From Methanothermobacter sp. (GTDB lineage: Archaea; Methanobacteriota; Methanobacteria; Methanobacteriales; Methanothermobacteraceae), in NCBI RefSeq assembly GCF_030055425.1, contig NZ_JASFYE010000002.1:124001-188000 (forward strand): a stretch of 64,000 nucleotides of DNA, given 5' to 3'. The notes under the pieces were generated by a model. The model made no database searches, had not been told where the DNA came from, and was given only the letters and a program-made list of their open reading frames with translations. Of this stretch, positions 25,550-35,885 are shown one piece after another. The number at the start of each line of letters is the position of its first letter. Positions within the stretch are counted from its first letter, which is position 1. Both the position numbers and the translations under genes were made by a program.

Positions 25550-28500
25550 AGGAATACGTCCAGGGAGCTCTGCCTTGACCTGTCACTCTCAAAGAGGGAG
25601 TTCACACCGTACTCCAGTATCTCTATCCTCTGCATAAGGTATGGGTCTATGGGGTACCTTGATGCGAGGTTCTTTGATATTTCAAGGTACTTTATAACCG
25701 AGCCCTTCGAAACGGTGAGCACAAGGTTACCGCCGCACCGGCACTCCCCGCTGAGGGGTATGCGGCGGTACTTGCGGTTACACTTGGTGCACCTCACCTT
25801 CTGCCTGGAGAATGCCCTGATGTTACCCATCATATCGGGGAGGAAGTGGGACATGAGGACCCCCTCAACCACAGCCCTCTGATCCACGGCCCTTATCTTC
25901 TCTGCTAGGCTTATCTGGGATTCCACCTTCTCCTTCATGGTGGGGAGTAACTTGTAGAGGCACACCTTGGGCCCGGCATGTATGCTGGAGGTGTTATGGG
26001 AGAACATGAGTCTGCTGTACTGTTCGGGCTTTCCCAGGCGTTTTTCAACGTTATCTATAACATCAAGCACATCTGTCGGTTTAGCATGCTCAAAACTTTT
26101 CTCATAGACCTCAAGGGGTATCATGTCCATTGCATCTATGTTGTGGGATTCATCATCGATCTCCTCTGGGTCTATCCTTGTTGAGAGAACGAGTGGGGCA
26201 TCCATGCTACCCCCACGGGTGCTCGGGAGGTAGGACTTGGAGAAGTTGAGGAGGGCGTCCAGGAGGAGCATGACCGAGTCCTCGTCGCTGTCACAGTTCC
26301 TCCTCTTGGCTGAATGGAAGTAGGGGTGGGCGTAGCATGCAGAGGCCTCTGTGAATCCTATGATCCTTCCAAGAACAGCGGCAGATGTATGGGGGGCTAG
26401 ACCAGCTATGAGGTGCCCCACAAGGTCATCCCTTGTTTTAACGTTGTAGAACCTTTCAAGGCCATAGAACCTTTCAAGGAGGTCATCAACGAAACCCGCA
26501 ACCCTTACAAGGTAATCGGCGCAGTTCTCTGATATGACCACGTCCTGGACCTTGAGTTCAAGTATCTGGTCCTCCCTCTCAAGTTCCTCCCCGTAGCAGT
26601 CGTGGGTGTATCCGAGTTCGCGCAGTTTACTGACAGGTACGCCAACCTCCCTGGGGGTGAAGTGTGTGAGGGGAAGATCGGTGGAGTCATGGCGGATTGT
26701 CGCATCCTTGAATGTGTATACGTCGTTCTTGGCCCTCAGTATACCCTTCTCAAGGGGTTCAGGGAATTTATCAGCGGATATCATCCCCTCAACCCCCTTT
26801 ATCTCATCCATCTTACGGACGGATACATTTTCACCGGCCCTTTTAAGGAGGGATGCAAGGTTGATCTTTCTCTTCCCGGGTTCACCTATCACTGTCCTTG
26901 AACCACAGCTGGGACATATGGACTGCATTGAACTGACCCTGCATGATGGGCAGGTGGCCCTCCCCACCTCAACAACAATGGAGCCCCTCTTTGCTGCATC
27001 AGGTATGTTACGCCGGCTTCCACCGTACTTTCCTATTGGGAAGAGTACATGGGGTGCGGGCCTCATCTTGCGCTCCTTGGTCTTCTCTGGCCGACCAACA
27101 CGTGTACCTATGTAGGTGGGGGCCTTCTTCATTATCCTGACACCCGAGACCCTGTTAAGGGCCTCAAGGGTGTCATCTGAATCTTCAAGGGACCCCCTGA
27201 GGGTGTTGAGGAGTGCGAAGGCATCATCGTATCCAATGATAACCCCTGATTCCTCCTGCCTGTGGGGCACACCAAGGATCTCCAGTATTCGCTTCTCAGG
27301 TTTAAGGTCAAGGGACAGTTCATCATTTAATCTGCCGGTTTTTAACCATTCCCTGAGTCTGTTGAGTTCCTCAACAGTCACGTCATGGTAGAAGTAGGTG
27401 TAGCGTGGATGGAGGGGCACACCGTACTCCTCTGAAATCCTGAAGGCCTCTTCAGCCCCAACCCTGAGCTCATTCCAGCTGTACCTGTGGCGGGCGAGGT
27501 TCAGGGGGTCGCTCTCAGGGTAATCCTCTGATGAGAGCAGGGTCTGGATCCACCACTCCTCGCACCAGCCTGCGGGCATGAGGACGTGGTTGTTCCTGAG
27601 GAACTCCCCGAAGGCAACCAGCATGTCCCCCAGGAAGAGTATCTCCTCAACCTCGGGTCGCACCCGCCTGGCGGTCTCAACATCCTCAATCCTGATGACG
27701 TCACCGTTCCTGAGTTTAACTATGGGGCCCTCTATTGTGTCCACCGGGACAACGCAGTTTCCCTTACCTGGCCTTTCAATTTTCATCTGTGTCCCCACCG
27801 CCAGGAACTCCAGCAGCTCCATGGTGGCGGGGTGAACCCCCATGGCTGCAAGCCCAGTGTTCCGTGACCTCCCATACCTCAGCCTGAATGCCCCCTTCCT
27901 TGAGGGGTAAGCCAGAACGGGTCTTCCACCGATTATATCCTCCACATATTTGCTGTCGGCCTTCACAACAACCTTATCTTCACCTTCATCCTTCTTGGGG
28001 GCCTTTGAGAATTTTTCCAGCCAGTCCCAGCCCTCAAGTTTTAACTGCCTGGCGTATTTGAGTACCTTTGGGGCCTTCTGTATCACCCCCTCAACCATGG
28101 CGAGGAGGGCCCCTCCGCGTATGTTGTTTGTCTCAACCCTCTCAAGGTCCCTGTGGGATACCTCCACCTTGTCTGTTGGCTCCCCTGTAACCTCCACAGG
28201 GATGTTGCTGGCTGCAAGGCGCACCTCATCTGGTTTGGGGCTGTACTGGAGGTTTGTAACCTCTGATTCGTAGAGTTCAACCTCCTCCACGTATCTCTCT
28301 ATCTCCCTATCGACGGGTTTGTACCTGTCAAGGTTTATGGCGAGGCGTATGTAATCGGCTATGAGGACTGAAAGGGCGGCTGCGGTACCCCCGGCACTCC
28401 TTATGGGCCCTGCAAAGTAGACTGCGAGGTACCTTGAACGGTCGAAGTTCTCCTTTATCCTGACCTTCGCTATACCCTCAAGGGGGGCTGCCACCACACC

Positions 28501-28824
28501 CTCTGTCAGTATTGCAAGGGCTGTCCTGAGGGCCTGATCTGCAAGCCCCTCCCTTTCAGCAGGGTCATCATCAGGGACGGGCTGGGATGCTATCTCCGCC
28601 GCTATCTGGAAAGCAACCTCTTCACGTCCCCTGTCTTTTTCAAGTTCCTTTATTCTTTTAGCTATACCTTCAGGGCCCACAAGCCCCTCAACACGTTCAG
28701 CAAGGTCCTTGGCCAGGGGTATCTCAGGTTTGGTGCTAACGTCAAGGCCCTTAGCCCTGGCCTTTCCTGCAATTTCATATAGGCGTTCAGTCTCCCTTTC
28801 AAGTTCATTGAAGTAATCAATCAT
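25546..28824 (-). CDS. polC: DNA polymerase D large subunit (DP2)
   Basis: A 1092-residue large catalytic subunit of the euryarchaeal replicative polymerase PolD. Family signs are [25 protein letters not shown] near residue 125-150, and the two-barrel core with [45 protein letters not shown] (acidic catalytic residues). Zinc sites are CPSC...CPSC (about 630) and CTKC...CRCGG near the C-terminus. No intein is seen in this gene. I prefer ATG 28824, since GTGA lies 6 bases upstream; TTG 28830 is also in frame. The small subunit is elsewhere. Confidence 0.96.
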   Translation of the reverse strand: MIDYFNELERETERLYEIAGKARAKGLDVSTKPEIPLAKDLAERVEGLVGPEGIAKRIKELEKDRGREEVAFQIAAEIASQPVPDDDPAEREGLADQALRTALAILTEGVVAAPLEGIAKVRIKENFDRSRYLAVYFAGPIRSAGGTAAALSVLIADYIRLAINLDRYKPVDREIERYVEEVELYESEVTNLQYSPKPDEVRLAASNIPVEVTGEPTDKVEVSHRDLERVETNNIRGGALLAMVEGVIQKAPKVLKYARQLKLEGWDWLEKFSKAPKKDEGEDKVVVKADSKYVEDIIGGRPVLAYPSRKGAFRLRYGRSRNTGLAAMGVHPATMELLEFLAVGTQMKIERPGKGNCVVPVDTIEGPIVKLRNGDVIRIEDVETARRVRPEVEEILFLGDMLVAFGEFLRNNHVLMPAGWCEEWWIQTLLSSEDYPESDPLNLARHRYSWNELRVGAEEAFRISEEYGVPLHPRYTYFYHDVTVEELNRLREWLKTGRLNDELSLDLKPEKRILEILGVPHRQEESGVIIGYDDAFALLNTLRGSLEDSDDTLEALNRVSGVRIMKKAPTYIGTRVGRPEKTKERKMRPAPHVLFPIGKYGGSRRNIPDAAKRGSIVVEVGRATCPSCRVSSMQSICPSCGSRTVIGEPGKRKINLASLLKRAGENVSVRKMDEIKGVEGMISADKFPEPLEKGILRAKNDVYTFKDATIRHDSTDLPLTHFTPREVGVPVSKLRELGYTHDCYGEELEREDQILELKVQDVVISENCADYLVRVAGFVDDLLERFYGLERFYNVKTRDDLVGHLIAGLAPHTSAAVLGRIIGFTEASACYAHPYFHSAKRRNCDSDEDSVMLLLDALLNFSKSYLPSTRGGSMDAPLVLSTRIDPEEIDDESHNIDAMDMIPLEVYEKSFEHAKPTDVLDVIDNVEKRLGKPEQYSRLMFSHNTSSIHAGPKVCLYKLLPTMKEKVESQISLAEKIRAVDQRAVVEGVLMSHFLPDMMGNIRAFSRQKVRCTKCNRKYRRIPLSGECRCGGNLVLTVSKGSVIKYLEISKNLASRYPIDPYLMQRIEILEYGVNSLFESDRSRQSSLDVFL

Positions 28825-28882
28825 GGTCAATCACGCATCCACAGGGTGCACTTCCTCCTTGTTATCCGACTGCAAACTTAAA

Positions 28883-28894
28883 CTTATATTATAT
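28883..28894 (+). promoter_or_regulatory. Candidate TATA box for secG-purB
   Basis: CTTATATTATAT lies about 55-65 bases before secG, between divergent polC and secG, with the expected start of transcription near 28915. Position and sequence fit an archaeal promoter. Confidence 0.45.
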
Positions 28895-28947
28895 GGTACT
28901 GTCAGAGATATAATAGGTTTATCTATCAATACTCATGGTGATTTTTC

Positions 28948-29106
28948 ATGGCAAAGAAGGATAAAAAGACACTTCCACCAAGTGGAGCAGGTCTTGTAAG
29001 GTACTTTGAAGAGGAAACGAGGGGACCAAAACTCACACCTGAACAGGTCGTCGTGATGAGCATAATACTGGCTGTATTCTGCCTGGTGCTCAGGTTCTCT
29101 GGTTGA
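28948..29106 (+). CDS. secG: Preprotein translocase subunit SecG/Sec61-beta
   Basis: A 52-residue tail-anchored protein: MAKKDKKTLPPSGAGLVRYF, then EEETRGPKLTPEQVVVMS and one membrane helix (about 35-50). PPSGAGLVRYFEEE is the archaeal Sec61-beta hallmark. It is the small subunit of the SecYE translocon. The ATG has GGTGAT 5 bases upstream (28937-28942). purB follows within 12 bases, so the two are co-transcribed. Confidence 0.95.
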   Translation: MAKKDKKTLPPSGAGLVRYFEEETRGPKLTPEQVVVMSIILAVFCLVLRFSG

Positions 29107-29117
29107 GGAGTGTTAAA

Positions 29118-30467
29118 ATGGCCATTCATCCTGTTGAGTTCAGGTACGGGACCCCTGAAATGAAGGCTATCTGGGAGGCCGAAAACAAACTCCAGCGGAT
29201 GCTCGACGTGGAGGCCGCCCTTGCAAGGGCAGAGGGTGAACTGGGGATCATACCAGAGGAGGCCGCAGCCGAGATCGCAAGGAAGGCCAGCACCGAGTTC
29301 GTTACCCCTGAAAGGGTTAACGAAATCGAAAGGGAGACAAAACACGACATAGCATCCATTGTAAAGGCACTGGCAGAGCAGTGCGAGGGGGATGCAGGGG
29401 AATACGTGCACTTCGGTGCAACATCCAATGACATTGTTGACACCTCCAACTCCCTCCTCCTGAGGGAATCCATAGATGTTCTGAGGGATAAACTGGTTGA
29501 GGTTTTAAGGGTACTCCTGGCACTGGCAGATGAGAACAGGGACCTGGTGTGCATGGGTAGAACCCACGGCCAGCATGCCCTCCCAACAACCTATGGCATG
29601 AAATTCGCCCTCTGGGCAGATGAGATACACAGACATATCGAAAGACTTGACGCCTGCAGAAAAAGGCTCTGCGTGGGCATGATGACCGGTGCCGTTGGCA
29701 CAACAGCCGCCCTAGGCGAGGATGGCCTCGAGGTCCATGAGAGGGTATCTGAGATCCTTGGACTTGAACCTGTCCTCATATCCAACCAGGTTGTCCAGAG
29801 GGACAACCATGCAGAGTTCATAATGGTCCTTGCAAACATAGCCACAACCCTCGATAAGATAGCCCTGGAGATAAGGAACCTCCAGCGGACGGAGATAATG
29901 GAAGTGGGTGAAAAATTCGACCCTGAGAAGCAGGTCGGAAGCAGCACAATGCCCCATAAGATGAATCCCATAACAGCTGAGAGGATCTGCGGTATAGCAA
30001 GGGTTATAAGGTCCTACGTTGTGGCTGCACTCGAGAACAACCCCCTCTGGCATGAAAGGGACCTCACAAATTCGTCCTCTGAGAGGATAATCCTCCCTGA
30101 GGCCTGCATACTCACAGATTACATACTTAAACTGACACTTGACGTGCTCAACAACCTGGTGTTCTACCCTGAAAACATAAAAAGAAACCTTGAGCTCACA
30201 GGTGGACTTATAATGGCTGAGAGGCTCATGGCGGAGCTCACAAGGAGGGGGATGGGTAGGCAGACAGCATACGCCGCTGTACGCCAGTGCGCCATCGAGG
30301 CAAACCGGAAGGGAATGAACCTAAGGGACGTGGTTCTTGAAAGGAAGGATATCATGGAGCACCTTACAGAGGATGACCTTGAGGAGATAATGAACCCTGA
30401 AACCTACACCGGTTCGGCCTCAAGGATCGTTCAGCGGGTCCTTGAGGAGTCAGAGAACTGGCTCTGA
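29118..30467 (+). CDS. purB: Adenylosuccinate lyase
   Basis: A 449-residue fumarase/aspartase-superfamily lyase. It releases fumarate from SAICAR and adenylosuccinate in purine synthesis. The signature GSSTMPHKMNP is the mobile catalytic loop, with GRTHGQHALPTTYG carrying the catalytic His and TSNDIVDTSNS earlier. ATG 29118 has GAGGAGTG 5-6 bases upstream; an in-frame start at 29103 would overlap secG and is not needed. Confidence 0.96.
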   Translation: MAIHPVEFRYGTPEMKAIWEAENKLQRMLDVEAALARAEGELGIIPEEAAAEIARKASTEFVTPERVNEIERETKHDIASIVKALAEQCEGDAGEYVHFGATSNDIVDTSNSLLLRESIDVLRDKLVEVLRVLLALADENRDLVCMGRTHGQHALPTTYGMKFALWADEIHRHIERLDACRKRLCVGMMTGAVGTTAALGEDGLEVHERVSEILGLEPVLISNQVVQRDNHAEFIMVLANIATTLDKIALEIRNLQRTEIMEVGEKFDPEKQVGSSTMPHKMNPITAERICGIARVIRSYVVAALENNPLWHERDLTNSSSERIILPEACILTDYILKLTLDVLNNLVFYPENIKRNLELTGGLIMAERLMAELTRRGMGRQTAYAAVRQCAIEANRKGMNLRDVVLERKDIMEHLTEDDLEEIMNPETYTGSASRIVQRVLEESENWL

Positions 30468-30494
30468 ACCATTCATGGACCATGGGGGCATGAT

Positions 30495-30509
30495 GGTGTT
30501 TAATACACC
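30495..30509 (+). terminator. Candidate hairpin after purB
   Basis: GGTGT (30495-30499) and ACACC (30505-30509) form a short stem, followed by an A/T-rich stretch with several short T-runs. Weak; may end the secG-purB transcript. Confidence 0.3.
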
Positions 30510-30570
30510 GAAATAAAGTTTTCATAAGTTTTATATGTGTAATGACCACATAGATATGGCCGGTGATAAT

Positions 30571-31473
30571 ATGCAGCCAAAGGAAATAAAATCTGTAAGG
30601 GTTGTCCCCTACACCATTATGAACTCATCGATAGGGGCAGTATGGGCATTCCTCTTCGCCCTCCTGATCCTGATATTCGCCGGTGCAATAGGGTCAGCAC
30701 TTCCAGCTGAAATGAAAGTATTGAAGGGGTTGATCACTGGAATATCAGTTGTTGGACTGGTTGTTTTACCTGTTGGAGCCTTCCTGCTGAGCATAGTAGA
30801 ATCATTCCTGAGGGCATTCATTTACAACGGCCTCACCCCCCGCCTTGGAGGTATCAGGCTCAGCTTCATTGACATGGAGCAGATAGAATCATTTGACATC
30901 GTGAACACAGCACTCATACTCTCAGCAGTCAGTGCCATCATCACATTAATATACCAGCTCCTGGTATCCCCCCTTCAGTGGGTATTCTTCAACGCAATCC
31001 TCAGCATTGCAAGGACGGTTGAACCATCAGCAGCATCAAGCATGGCCGCAGTTGGATCTGCAACGGCACTTGGCACCGTCGTCAACATAGTCATAACACC
31101 CATAATGACCTTCATAGCAGCGTTCATAGGAACAGCCATTGTACTCCTCCTCTACAACTTCCTCTCAGGGAAGATCTCAGCGATAAAACTGAAACTCACA
31201 GAGACAGGGGATGGCTTTATGAGCATAGACAGGATAGAGGCCATACCACTTGGACTCATAACAGGGTCAATTTCTGCTGTTATAGGCCTCATCATAGGGG
31301 TCATAACATTCATAGTTTCAGCCATCGGGGGAGACTACGTCACAGGGCTCATTTTACTGGTGATTGTGACCATCGGGGCATTCCTTTATGCCTTCATAGT
31401 CTATGCACTGACAGCACTGTTCTACAATGTCCTGGCACCAAGGATAGGGGCCGTGCAGATAAGAATGGAGTAG
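30571..31473 (+). CDS. Membrane protein with an internally repeated module
   Basis: A 300-residue membrane protein with about six to eight helices. A motif of the form YN-x-L-(x)2-R/K-x-(G/S)-x-I-x-L occurs three times: YNGLTPRLGGIRLSF, YNFLSGKISAIKLKL and YNVLAPRIGAVQIRM, each after a hydrophobic helix pair. This implies a duplicated fold of about 120 residues. I know no function. ATG 30571 has GGTGAT close upstream; an ORF start at 30535 is in frame but without a good site. TATA-like tttatatg lies at 30530-30537. Confidence 0.65.
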   Translation: MQPKEIKSVRVVPYTIMNSSIGAVWAFLFALLILIFAGAIGSALPAEMKVLKGLITGISVVGLVVLPVGAFLLSIVESFLRAFIYNGLTPRLGGIRLSFIDMEQIESFDIVNTALILSAVSAIITLIYQLLVSPLQWVFFNAILSIARTVEPSAASSMAAVGSATALGTVVNIVITPIMTFIAAFIGTAIVLLLYNFLSGKISAIKLKLTETGDGFMSIDRIEAIPLGLITGSISAVIGLIIGVITFIVSAIGGDYVTGLILLVIVTIGAFLYAFIVYALTALFYNVLAPRIGAVQIRME

Positions 31474-31596
31474 AAACAACCCTTTCTTTTTATTTTATAC
31501 GAACAGTTTCAAAATTTAAAGGATTTAATACTTTAATTGAGCACTTTAGAGTATCCGATGCCGGTAAAGACCATTTTTAGCTCTAATGACACTTTT

Positions 31597-31605
31597 TTTA
31601 TATGA
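31597..31605 (+). promoter_or_regulatory. Candidate TATA box for nrdD
   Basis: TTTATATGA preceded by a T-run, about 60 bases before the nrdD start. The gap 31474-31662 otherwise holds a T-rich stretch (31482-31499) that can end the preceding transcript. Confidence 0.45.
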
Positions 31606-31662
31606 TGAAAAACATAATAACTAACAATCTGATTACTTTAAAAGGAGCTATATGGTGATCCT

Positions 31663-33978
31663 GTGATTGATGATTCACGTCTTCTGGCTGCCATACCAAC
31701 AAAGGCAGAAACATGTGTCCTGAAAAATAATGGCATAAGGGAAAAATTCAGCCATGAAAAACTTGTAAAATCCCTCCTGAACTTGGGGGCCAGCCTATGG
31801 ACCTCCGAAAATGTGGCCTCAGAGGTTGCAAGGTCAGTTTACAATGGAATAACCACCAAGGAGATAAAGATCCTGGTTTATGATGCCCTCAAGAAGGTTG
31901 ATGAGGAACTGGCAGACAGGTACCTTGCAGCCAACAGAATGAGGGTGAGAACATCCAGGGACAGAATAGAGACCTTCGACCAGAAAAAGATTGAGGAGAA
32001 CCTTGTAAGGGAGGCCGGGGCCTCTGAGGAAGTTGCAAGGGAAATCGCATCTGATGTCTGGAGGGAACTCAAGAAACTCAACGTGGAGTACCTCACAGCT
32101 CCAATGATAAGGGAGGTCGTGAACACCAAACTCATAGAACACGGCCTTGAAACCCTCAGGAGGAGGTACACACGTCTCGGTATCCCCGTCTACAACATAA
32201 CAAACCTCATAGAGAACGGGTCCAGGGACAACGCCAACATGATCCACAACCCCGAGACCGTGCACAAGTACGTGGCCGACGAGGCCCTCAAGCAGTACGC
32301 ACTCCTCCACATACTACCATCCAGGCTTGCAGACGCCCACATGTCAGGGGACATACACATACATGACCTTGAATTCTTCGCTGCAAGGCCCCTCAACTGT
32401 CTACAGCATGACCTCAGACTCTTCATAAGGCACGGCCTCCGGGTTGACGGTACAGGTGACCATACATCTGTGGCAGGACCACCAAAGCACCTGGAGACAC
32501 TCATGAACCATGCAGGGGAGATAATGCTGGCATCCCAGCAGAACATGTCAGGCGGCCAGGCAATGAGCCTCTGGAACGTCTTCGTGGCACCCTTCGCATC
32601 TGGACTTCCATATGAGAAGATCAAACAGGCGGTCCAGATGTTCATATTCAACCTCAACATGGCCTACGCTGCAAGGGGTAGCCAGGTGCCATTCACAAGT
32701 ATAAACCTTGAGTTCGGGGTCCCCGAGTTCCTTGAGGACGAACCTGCCTATGGACCCAGGGGTGAGCACGTTGGTGTGTACGGTGACTTCGCAGAGGAGG
32801 CGAGGCTACTGACAAGGGCGTTCACAGAGGTGCTCCTTGAGGGGGACGCGGACGGCAAACCCCACCTCTTCCCCAACACCATCTACACCATAAGACGGGA
32901 GACACTGAAGGGTGAATTCCATGAGGAACTTGGACTGGTACATGAACTGGCATCCAAGTACGGGACAGCCTACTTCATAAACATGCTGGCAGATTACCGG
33001 GGTGAGATGGCCAACTACATGGGCTGCAGGACAAGCCTCGCAGATAACTGGACAGGTAACTGGGAGGAGGACTGCCTAAGGACAGGTAACCTTGCCTACA
33101 TAACCCTGAACCTCCCAAGGGTGGCATACCAGTCCAGGGATGACGATGAACTCTTCGAGTACCTTGATGAGTACATTGACATGGCGGTGGAGGTCCTGAA
33201 GATAAGGAGGGAACAGGCACTCCACTGTCTGGATGACTACCACCTTCTACCATTCCTCTCCCAGGAGATAGATGGTGAACGCTACTACAGGATAGAGAAT
33301 GCCACAATGAGCTTTGGATTCACAGGACTCAATGAGATGCTGGAGTACCACCTGGGCTCCGGTATAGAGGACCCTGAATCCAACAGGTTCGGTCTGAGGG
33401 TTGTGGAGCACATAAATGAACGCGCAGCTGAACTCAAGAAGGAGACAGGCTGGAGGTGGAGCGTGCTCCAGACACCTGCAGAGTCCACTGCCCACAGGTT
33501 CGCGATGCTGGACCATGAGCACTACCCTGAGGAGGCGGTGCTCCAGGGTACCAGGGGGGCATACTATTACACCAATTCAAGCCACACACCCGTGAATGCA
33601 GAGGTGGATATTGTACAGAAGATAAAGATCGAGGAGAAGTACCACCCCCTCACACCGGGAGGCCACATATTCAACGCCTGGCTCGGCGAGGCTAAACCCG
33701 ACCCCGCTGCCCTTGAGGGCCTCACAAGGAAAATCTGCAGAAGTAGTGACATAGGATTCTGGGCCTACAGCAACGCCCTTAGCTTCTGTCTCAGGTGCAA
33801 GACCCTTATGAGGGGGCTTCAGGATTCCTGCGCCCGCTGCGGTGAAAGGGATGATGTTGAATGGTATGACCGGATCACAGGTTACGTGCAGCAGGTCGGA
33901 AGGGCCAAGTCCTCAAGCGGCGGCTGGAACAGGGGTAAACAGCAGGAACTTCTGGATAGAAGGAGAATAAACATCTGA
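31663..33978 (+). CDS. nrdD: Anaerobic (class III) ribonucleoside-triphosphate reductase
   Basis: A 771-residue glycyl-radical enzyme that makes dNTPs from NTPs without oxygen. ATP-cone regulatory sequence fills the first ~150 residues, with two cone-like stretches. The catalytic barrel has GDIHIHDLEFF, NMSGGQAMSLWN and GCRTSLADN. Near the C-terminus are four Zn cysteines (CLRCKTL...CARCG) and RITGYVQQVGRAKSSSGGWNRGKQQEL, with the radical Gly expected in RITGYV. The start is GTG 31663, with GGTGATC just before it; spacing is short. The activase NrdG is not adjacent. Confidence 0.94.
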   Translation: MIDDSRLLAAIPTKAETCVLKNNGIREKFSHEKLVKSLLNLGASLWTSENVASEVARSVYNGITTKEIKILVYDALKKVDEELADRYLAANRMRVRTSRDRIETFDQKKIEENLVREAGASEEVAREIASDVWRELKKLNVEYLTAPMIREVVNTKLIEHGLETLRRRYTRLGIPVYNITNLIENGSRDNANMIHNPETVHKYVADEALKQYALLHILPSRLADAHMSGDIHIHDLEFFAARPLNCLQHDLRLFIRHGLRVDGTGDHTSVAGPPKHLETLMNHAGEIMLASQQNMSGGQAMSLWNVFVAPFASGLPYEKIKQAVQMFIFNLNMAYAARGSQVPFTSINLEFGVPEFLEDEPAYGPRGEHVGVYGDFAEEARLLTRAFTEVLLEGDADGKPHLFPNTIYTIRRETLKGEFHEELGLVHELASKYGTAYFINMLADYRGEMANYMGCRTSLADNWTGNWEEDCLRTGNLAYITLNLPRVAYQSRDDDELFEYLDEYIDMAVEVLKIRREQALHCLDDYHLLPFLSQEIDGERYYRIENATMSFGFTGLNEMLEYHLGSGIEDPESNRFGLRVVEHINERAAELKKETGWRWSVLQTPAESTAHRFAMLDHEHYPEEAVLQGTRGAYYYTNSSHTPVNAEVDIVQKIKIEEKYHPLTPGGHIFNAWLGEAKPDPAALEGLTRKICRSSDIGFWAYSNALSFCLRCKTLMRGLQDSCARCGERDDVEWYDRITGYVQQVGRAKSSSGGWNRGKQQELLDRRRINI

Positions 33979-34001
33979 GCCTGACCTGCTCATTTATCTA
34001 T

Positions 34002-34019
34002 CCAGAAATGTATTTCTGG
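34002..34019 (+). terminator. Terminator hairpin after nrdD
   Basis: CCAGAAAT-GT-ATTTCTGG is a perfect 8-bp inverted repeat about 24 bases after the nrdD stop. It is followed by T-rich sequence (34020-34055), which is the main archaeal termination signal. The rest of the gap to 34252 shows no gene. Confidence 0.55.
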
Positions 34020-34252
34020 TTGTATTTTTCTTTTAATTGATTTTCTTGTAACTTGAAGAGCTTTCTTTTTTAATCAAGCACCTAAAGTCTATCCCTGAAG
34101 CTCCCTGTATTGGAGTCTTCCAGTGTCTGGCGATAAAGTATGGTTTCCCTTTCTGAGTATTTCATCAGATGGAAGTACAGTTCCCTAAGAGAATTGCGGG
34201 TTTAAAGGCAGAAAAGTAAGTAGAATGAAGGTCTTGTACTGAATTATACCAG

Positions 34253-35356
34253 TTAATCTCCACTGAACCTCACAGGCACCGTCTGGGACTCTGATGATCC
34301 TCCAAAACCGTGGGCTATCATAGTGTGTCTCCCGGGGCCACCGGCAACCACCAGGATGACATCTTCGGGACCTCTAGTTATATTTACCATGCCATCGGTT
34401 ATGAGGTCCTCATCCAGCTTCCTCCCCCCACGGTCAGCCAGGCGAGCCTCCACGGTTGCATTTTCATGTATATAATTTTTAACATCCTCCCTGCTCCACC
34501 CATGGGATGCGACGGTCTCTGCATGCTCAGGGCTCATTATAACCAGTAGCTCCCCGGGGACATGACAGTTGTTGCAGCCGGCCGTCGAGGCGGTGTGCAC
34601 GATGGTGTCAAGGAGGTCCTCGGGGGTCCTGCTCCGGTGGTCATTCACATTGTGTGGCGCCTCAACTCCAATCACGGTCACCGTGCTCTCTTCAGCGCCG
34701 AAACCCCTCTCGACGTGCAGGGGCTCCCAGGGGCTTTCATCCTCATTCTCCGCGAAGCAGTAGCTGTACTTTGCAGGTGAACCCATAGTGGCATGGTCAC
34801 CCACCCCGGGAACAGCACCTGCAATGTTGATTAGGGAGAGCCTCAGGGCACGCCCGAGGGTGGCACAGGCAAGGTTGCCGGGTCCAAGGCATCCCACACC
34901 TGAGTTGAAGCCGAGTTCATCTGCAGCGGGGCCGTTGACCAGGACCGCAACCGCCACTGGGTGTGTCGTGGCGTTTATACCTGCAAGGTTGAATTCGTCC
35001 CGTCCGACACCATCGATGCATGCCTCTATGAGCGGCATCATTGGGGGTATGCAGCCGGCCATCACAGCATTCACAGCCACCTTCTCAACGGTGGCGATCC
35101 CCATCCTCGGGGGGAGTGTGGCTATAACGTCCTCTGGTTTCCGGGGGGTGTATCTGTAGAATTTCCTGACACGGCCCTCTGTGGGTGGTATGATGGGTAG
35201 TCCATCGGTCATCCTCTTCTCATAGAACTCCAGGCTGATCCTCTCGGGGTCAGGGTCGACCATGACCTTCATATCCTCGGGGGATGAGCTGCACAGTCTT
35301 TCATCTTTCAGGAGGTCCTCTATGAGGCATCCGCATGATTTATCGATTTTAACCAA
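34253..35356 (-). CDS. Partner protein of the UGSC-type protein, unknown function
   Basis: A 367-residue protein I recognise only by context. It begins with a short Cys-containing segment ([14 protein letters not shown]), includes [33 protein letters not shown] and a central Gly/Ala-rich domain with [30 protein letters not shown], then [19 protein letters not shown] and a final [16 protein letters not shown]. Several conserved-looking Cys and His might bind metal. TTG 35356 follows the upstream gene, whose end holds the AGGTGAT site, so the two are translationally coupled. Confidence 0.65.
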   Translation of the reverse strand: MVKIDKSCGCLIEDLLKDERLCSSSPEDMKVMVDPDPERISLEFYEKRMTDGLPIIPPTEGRVRKFYRYTPRKPEDVIATLPPRMGIATVEKVAVNAVMAGCIPPMMPLIEACIDGVGRDEFNLAGINATTHPVAVAVLVNGPAADELGFNSGVGCLGPGNLACATLGRALRLSLINIAGAVPGVGDHATMGSPAKYSYCFAENEDESPWEPLHVERGFGAEESTVTVIGVEAPHNVNDHRSRTPEDLLDTIVHTASTAGCNNCHVPGELLVIMSPEHAETVASHGWSREDVKNYIHENATVEARLADRGGRKLDEDLITDGMVNITRGPEDVILVVAGGPGRHTMIAHGFGGSSESQTVPVRFSGD

Positions 35357-35360
35357 CCTA

Positions 35361-35870
35361 TCACCTCAGATGGTCCAGTATGGAGGGTATCAGTTTCTCA
35401 GCCTTTCTCCTTACAGTTTCGGGTTCCAGACCCGCTATGGGGTGTTCCACCTCAACTATTCGAAGACCGGGCATGCCGTGGGCTGCTGCCAGTCTCCTGG
35501 CGTATTCACTGAAGCGGTCTGAGCAGATGGAGATGGTGGGGACGCCCATACCCTCCAAGCGGATGGCGTCAAGGATCACCCATGTGGTGCAGGAGCCACA
35601 GTCACCCAGGGCAAGGATGCAGAGGTCACCCCTGGCAGCCCTCTCTATCTGTTCAGCCTCTGCAGGGGCACCTGCAGGTTTTTCTGACCAGATGAATTTG
35701 AAGCCTCTGAGCTCTGATTCCAGAGTTCTCAGTATGATGTCTGCACCGGGCTTTGTGTTATCAAAGAGTGATATGGTCCCGGCATCACCTATGCTGTTAA
35801 CCGGGATCTCCTCCATGCTGGTATCTGCCAGGGGGTCCATAACCTCCCTTTCAATGATTTTCACCTTCAT
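35361..35870 (-). CDS. UGSC-family (cysteine form) protein
   Basis: A 169-residue protein with [17 protein letters not shown] (Cys-Gly-Ser-Cys). In the UGSC family the first position may be selenocysteine (U-G-S-C); here it is an ordinary TGC cysteine. The motif implies thiol/selenol redox or metal chemistry. The last third carries a Rossmann-like pattern ([24 protein letters not shown]). Likely forms a pair with the downstream protein. Reaction unknown. Start ATG 35870. Confidence 0.7.
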   Translation of the reverse strand: MKVKIIEREVMDPLADTSMEEIPVNSIGDAGTISLFDNTKPGADIILRTLESELRGFKFIWSEKPAGAPAEAEQIERAARGDLCILALGDCGSCTTWVILDAIRLEGMGVPTISICSDRFSEYARRLAAAHGMPGLRIVEVEHPIAGLEPETVRRKAEKLIPSILDHLR

Positions 35871-35885
35871 CTGACCACCATACTG

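Noticed and set aside
25546-33978. Inteins in PolD large subunit or NrdD
   Set aside because: Both proteins have the usual lengths and uninterrupted motifs; no intein splice blocks were seen.
35361-35870. Selenocysteine (in-frame TGA) in the UGSC-type protein
   Set aside because: The motif codon is TGC and the frame is open throughout; the same holds for FwdB and the FdhA-like proteins, which carry Cys.
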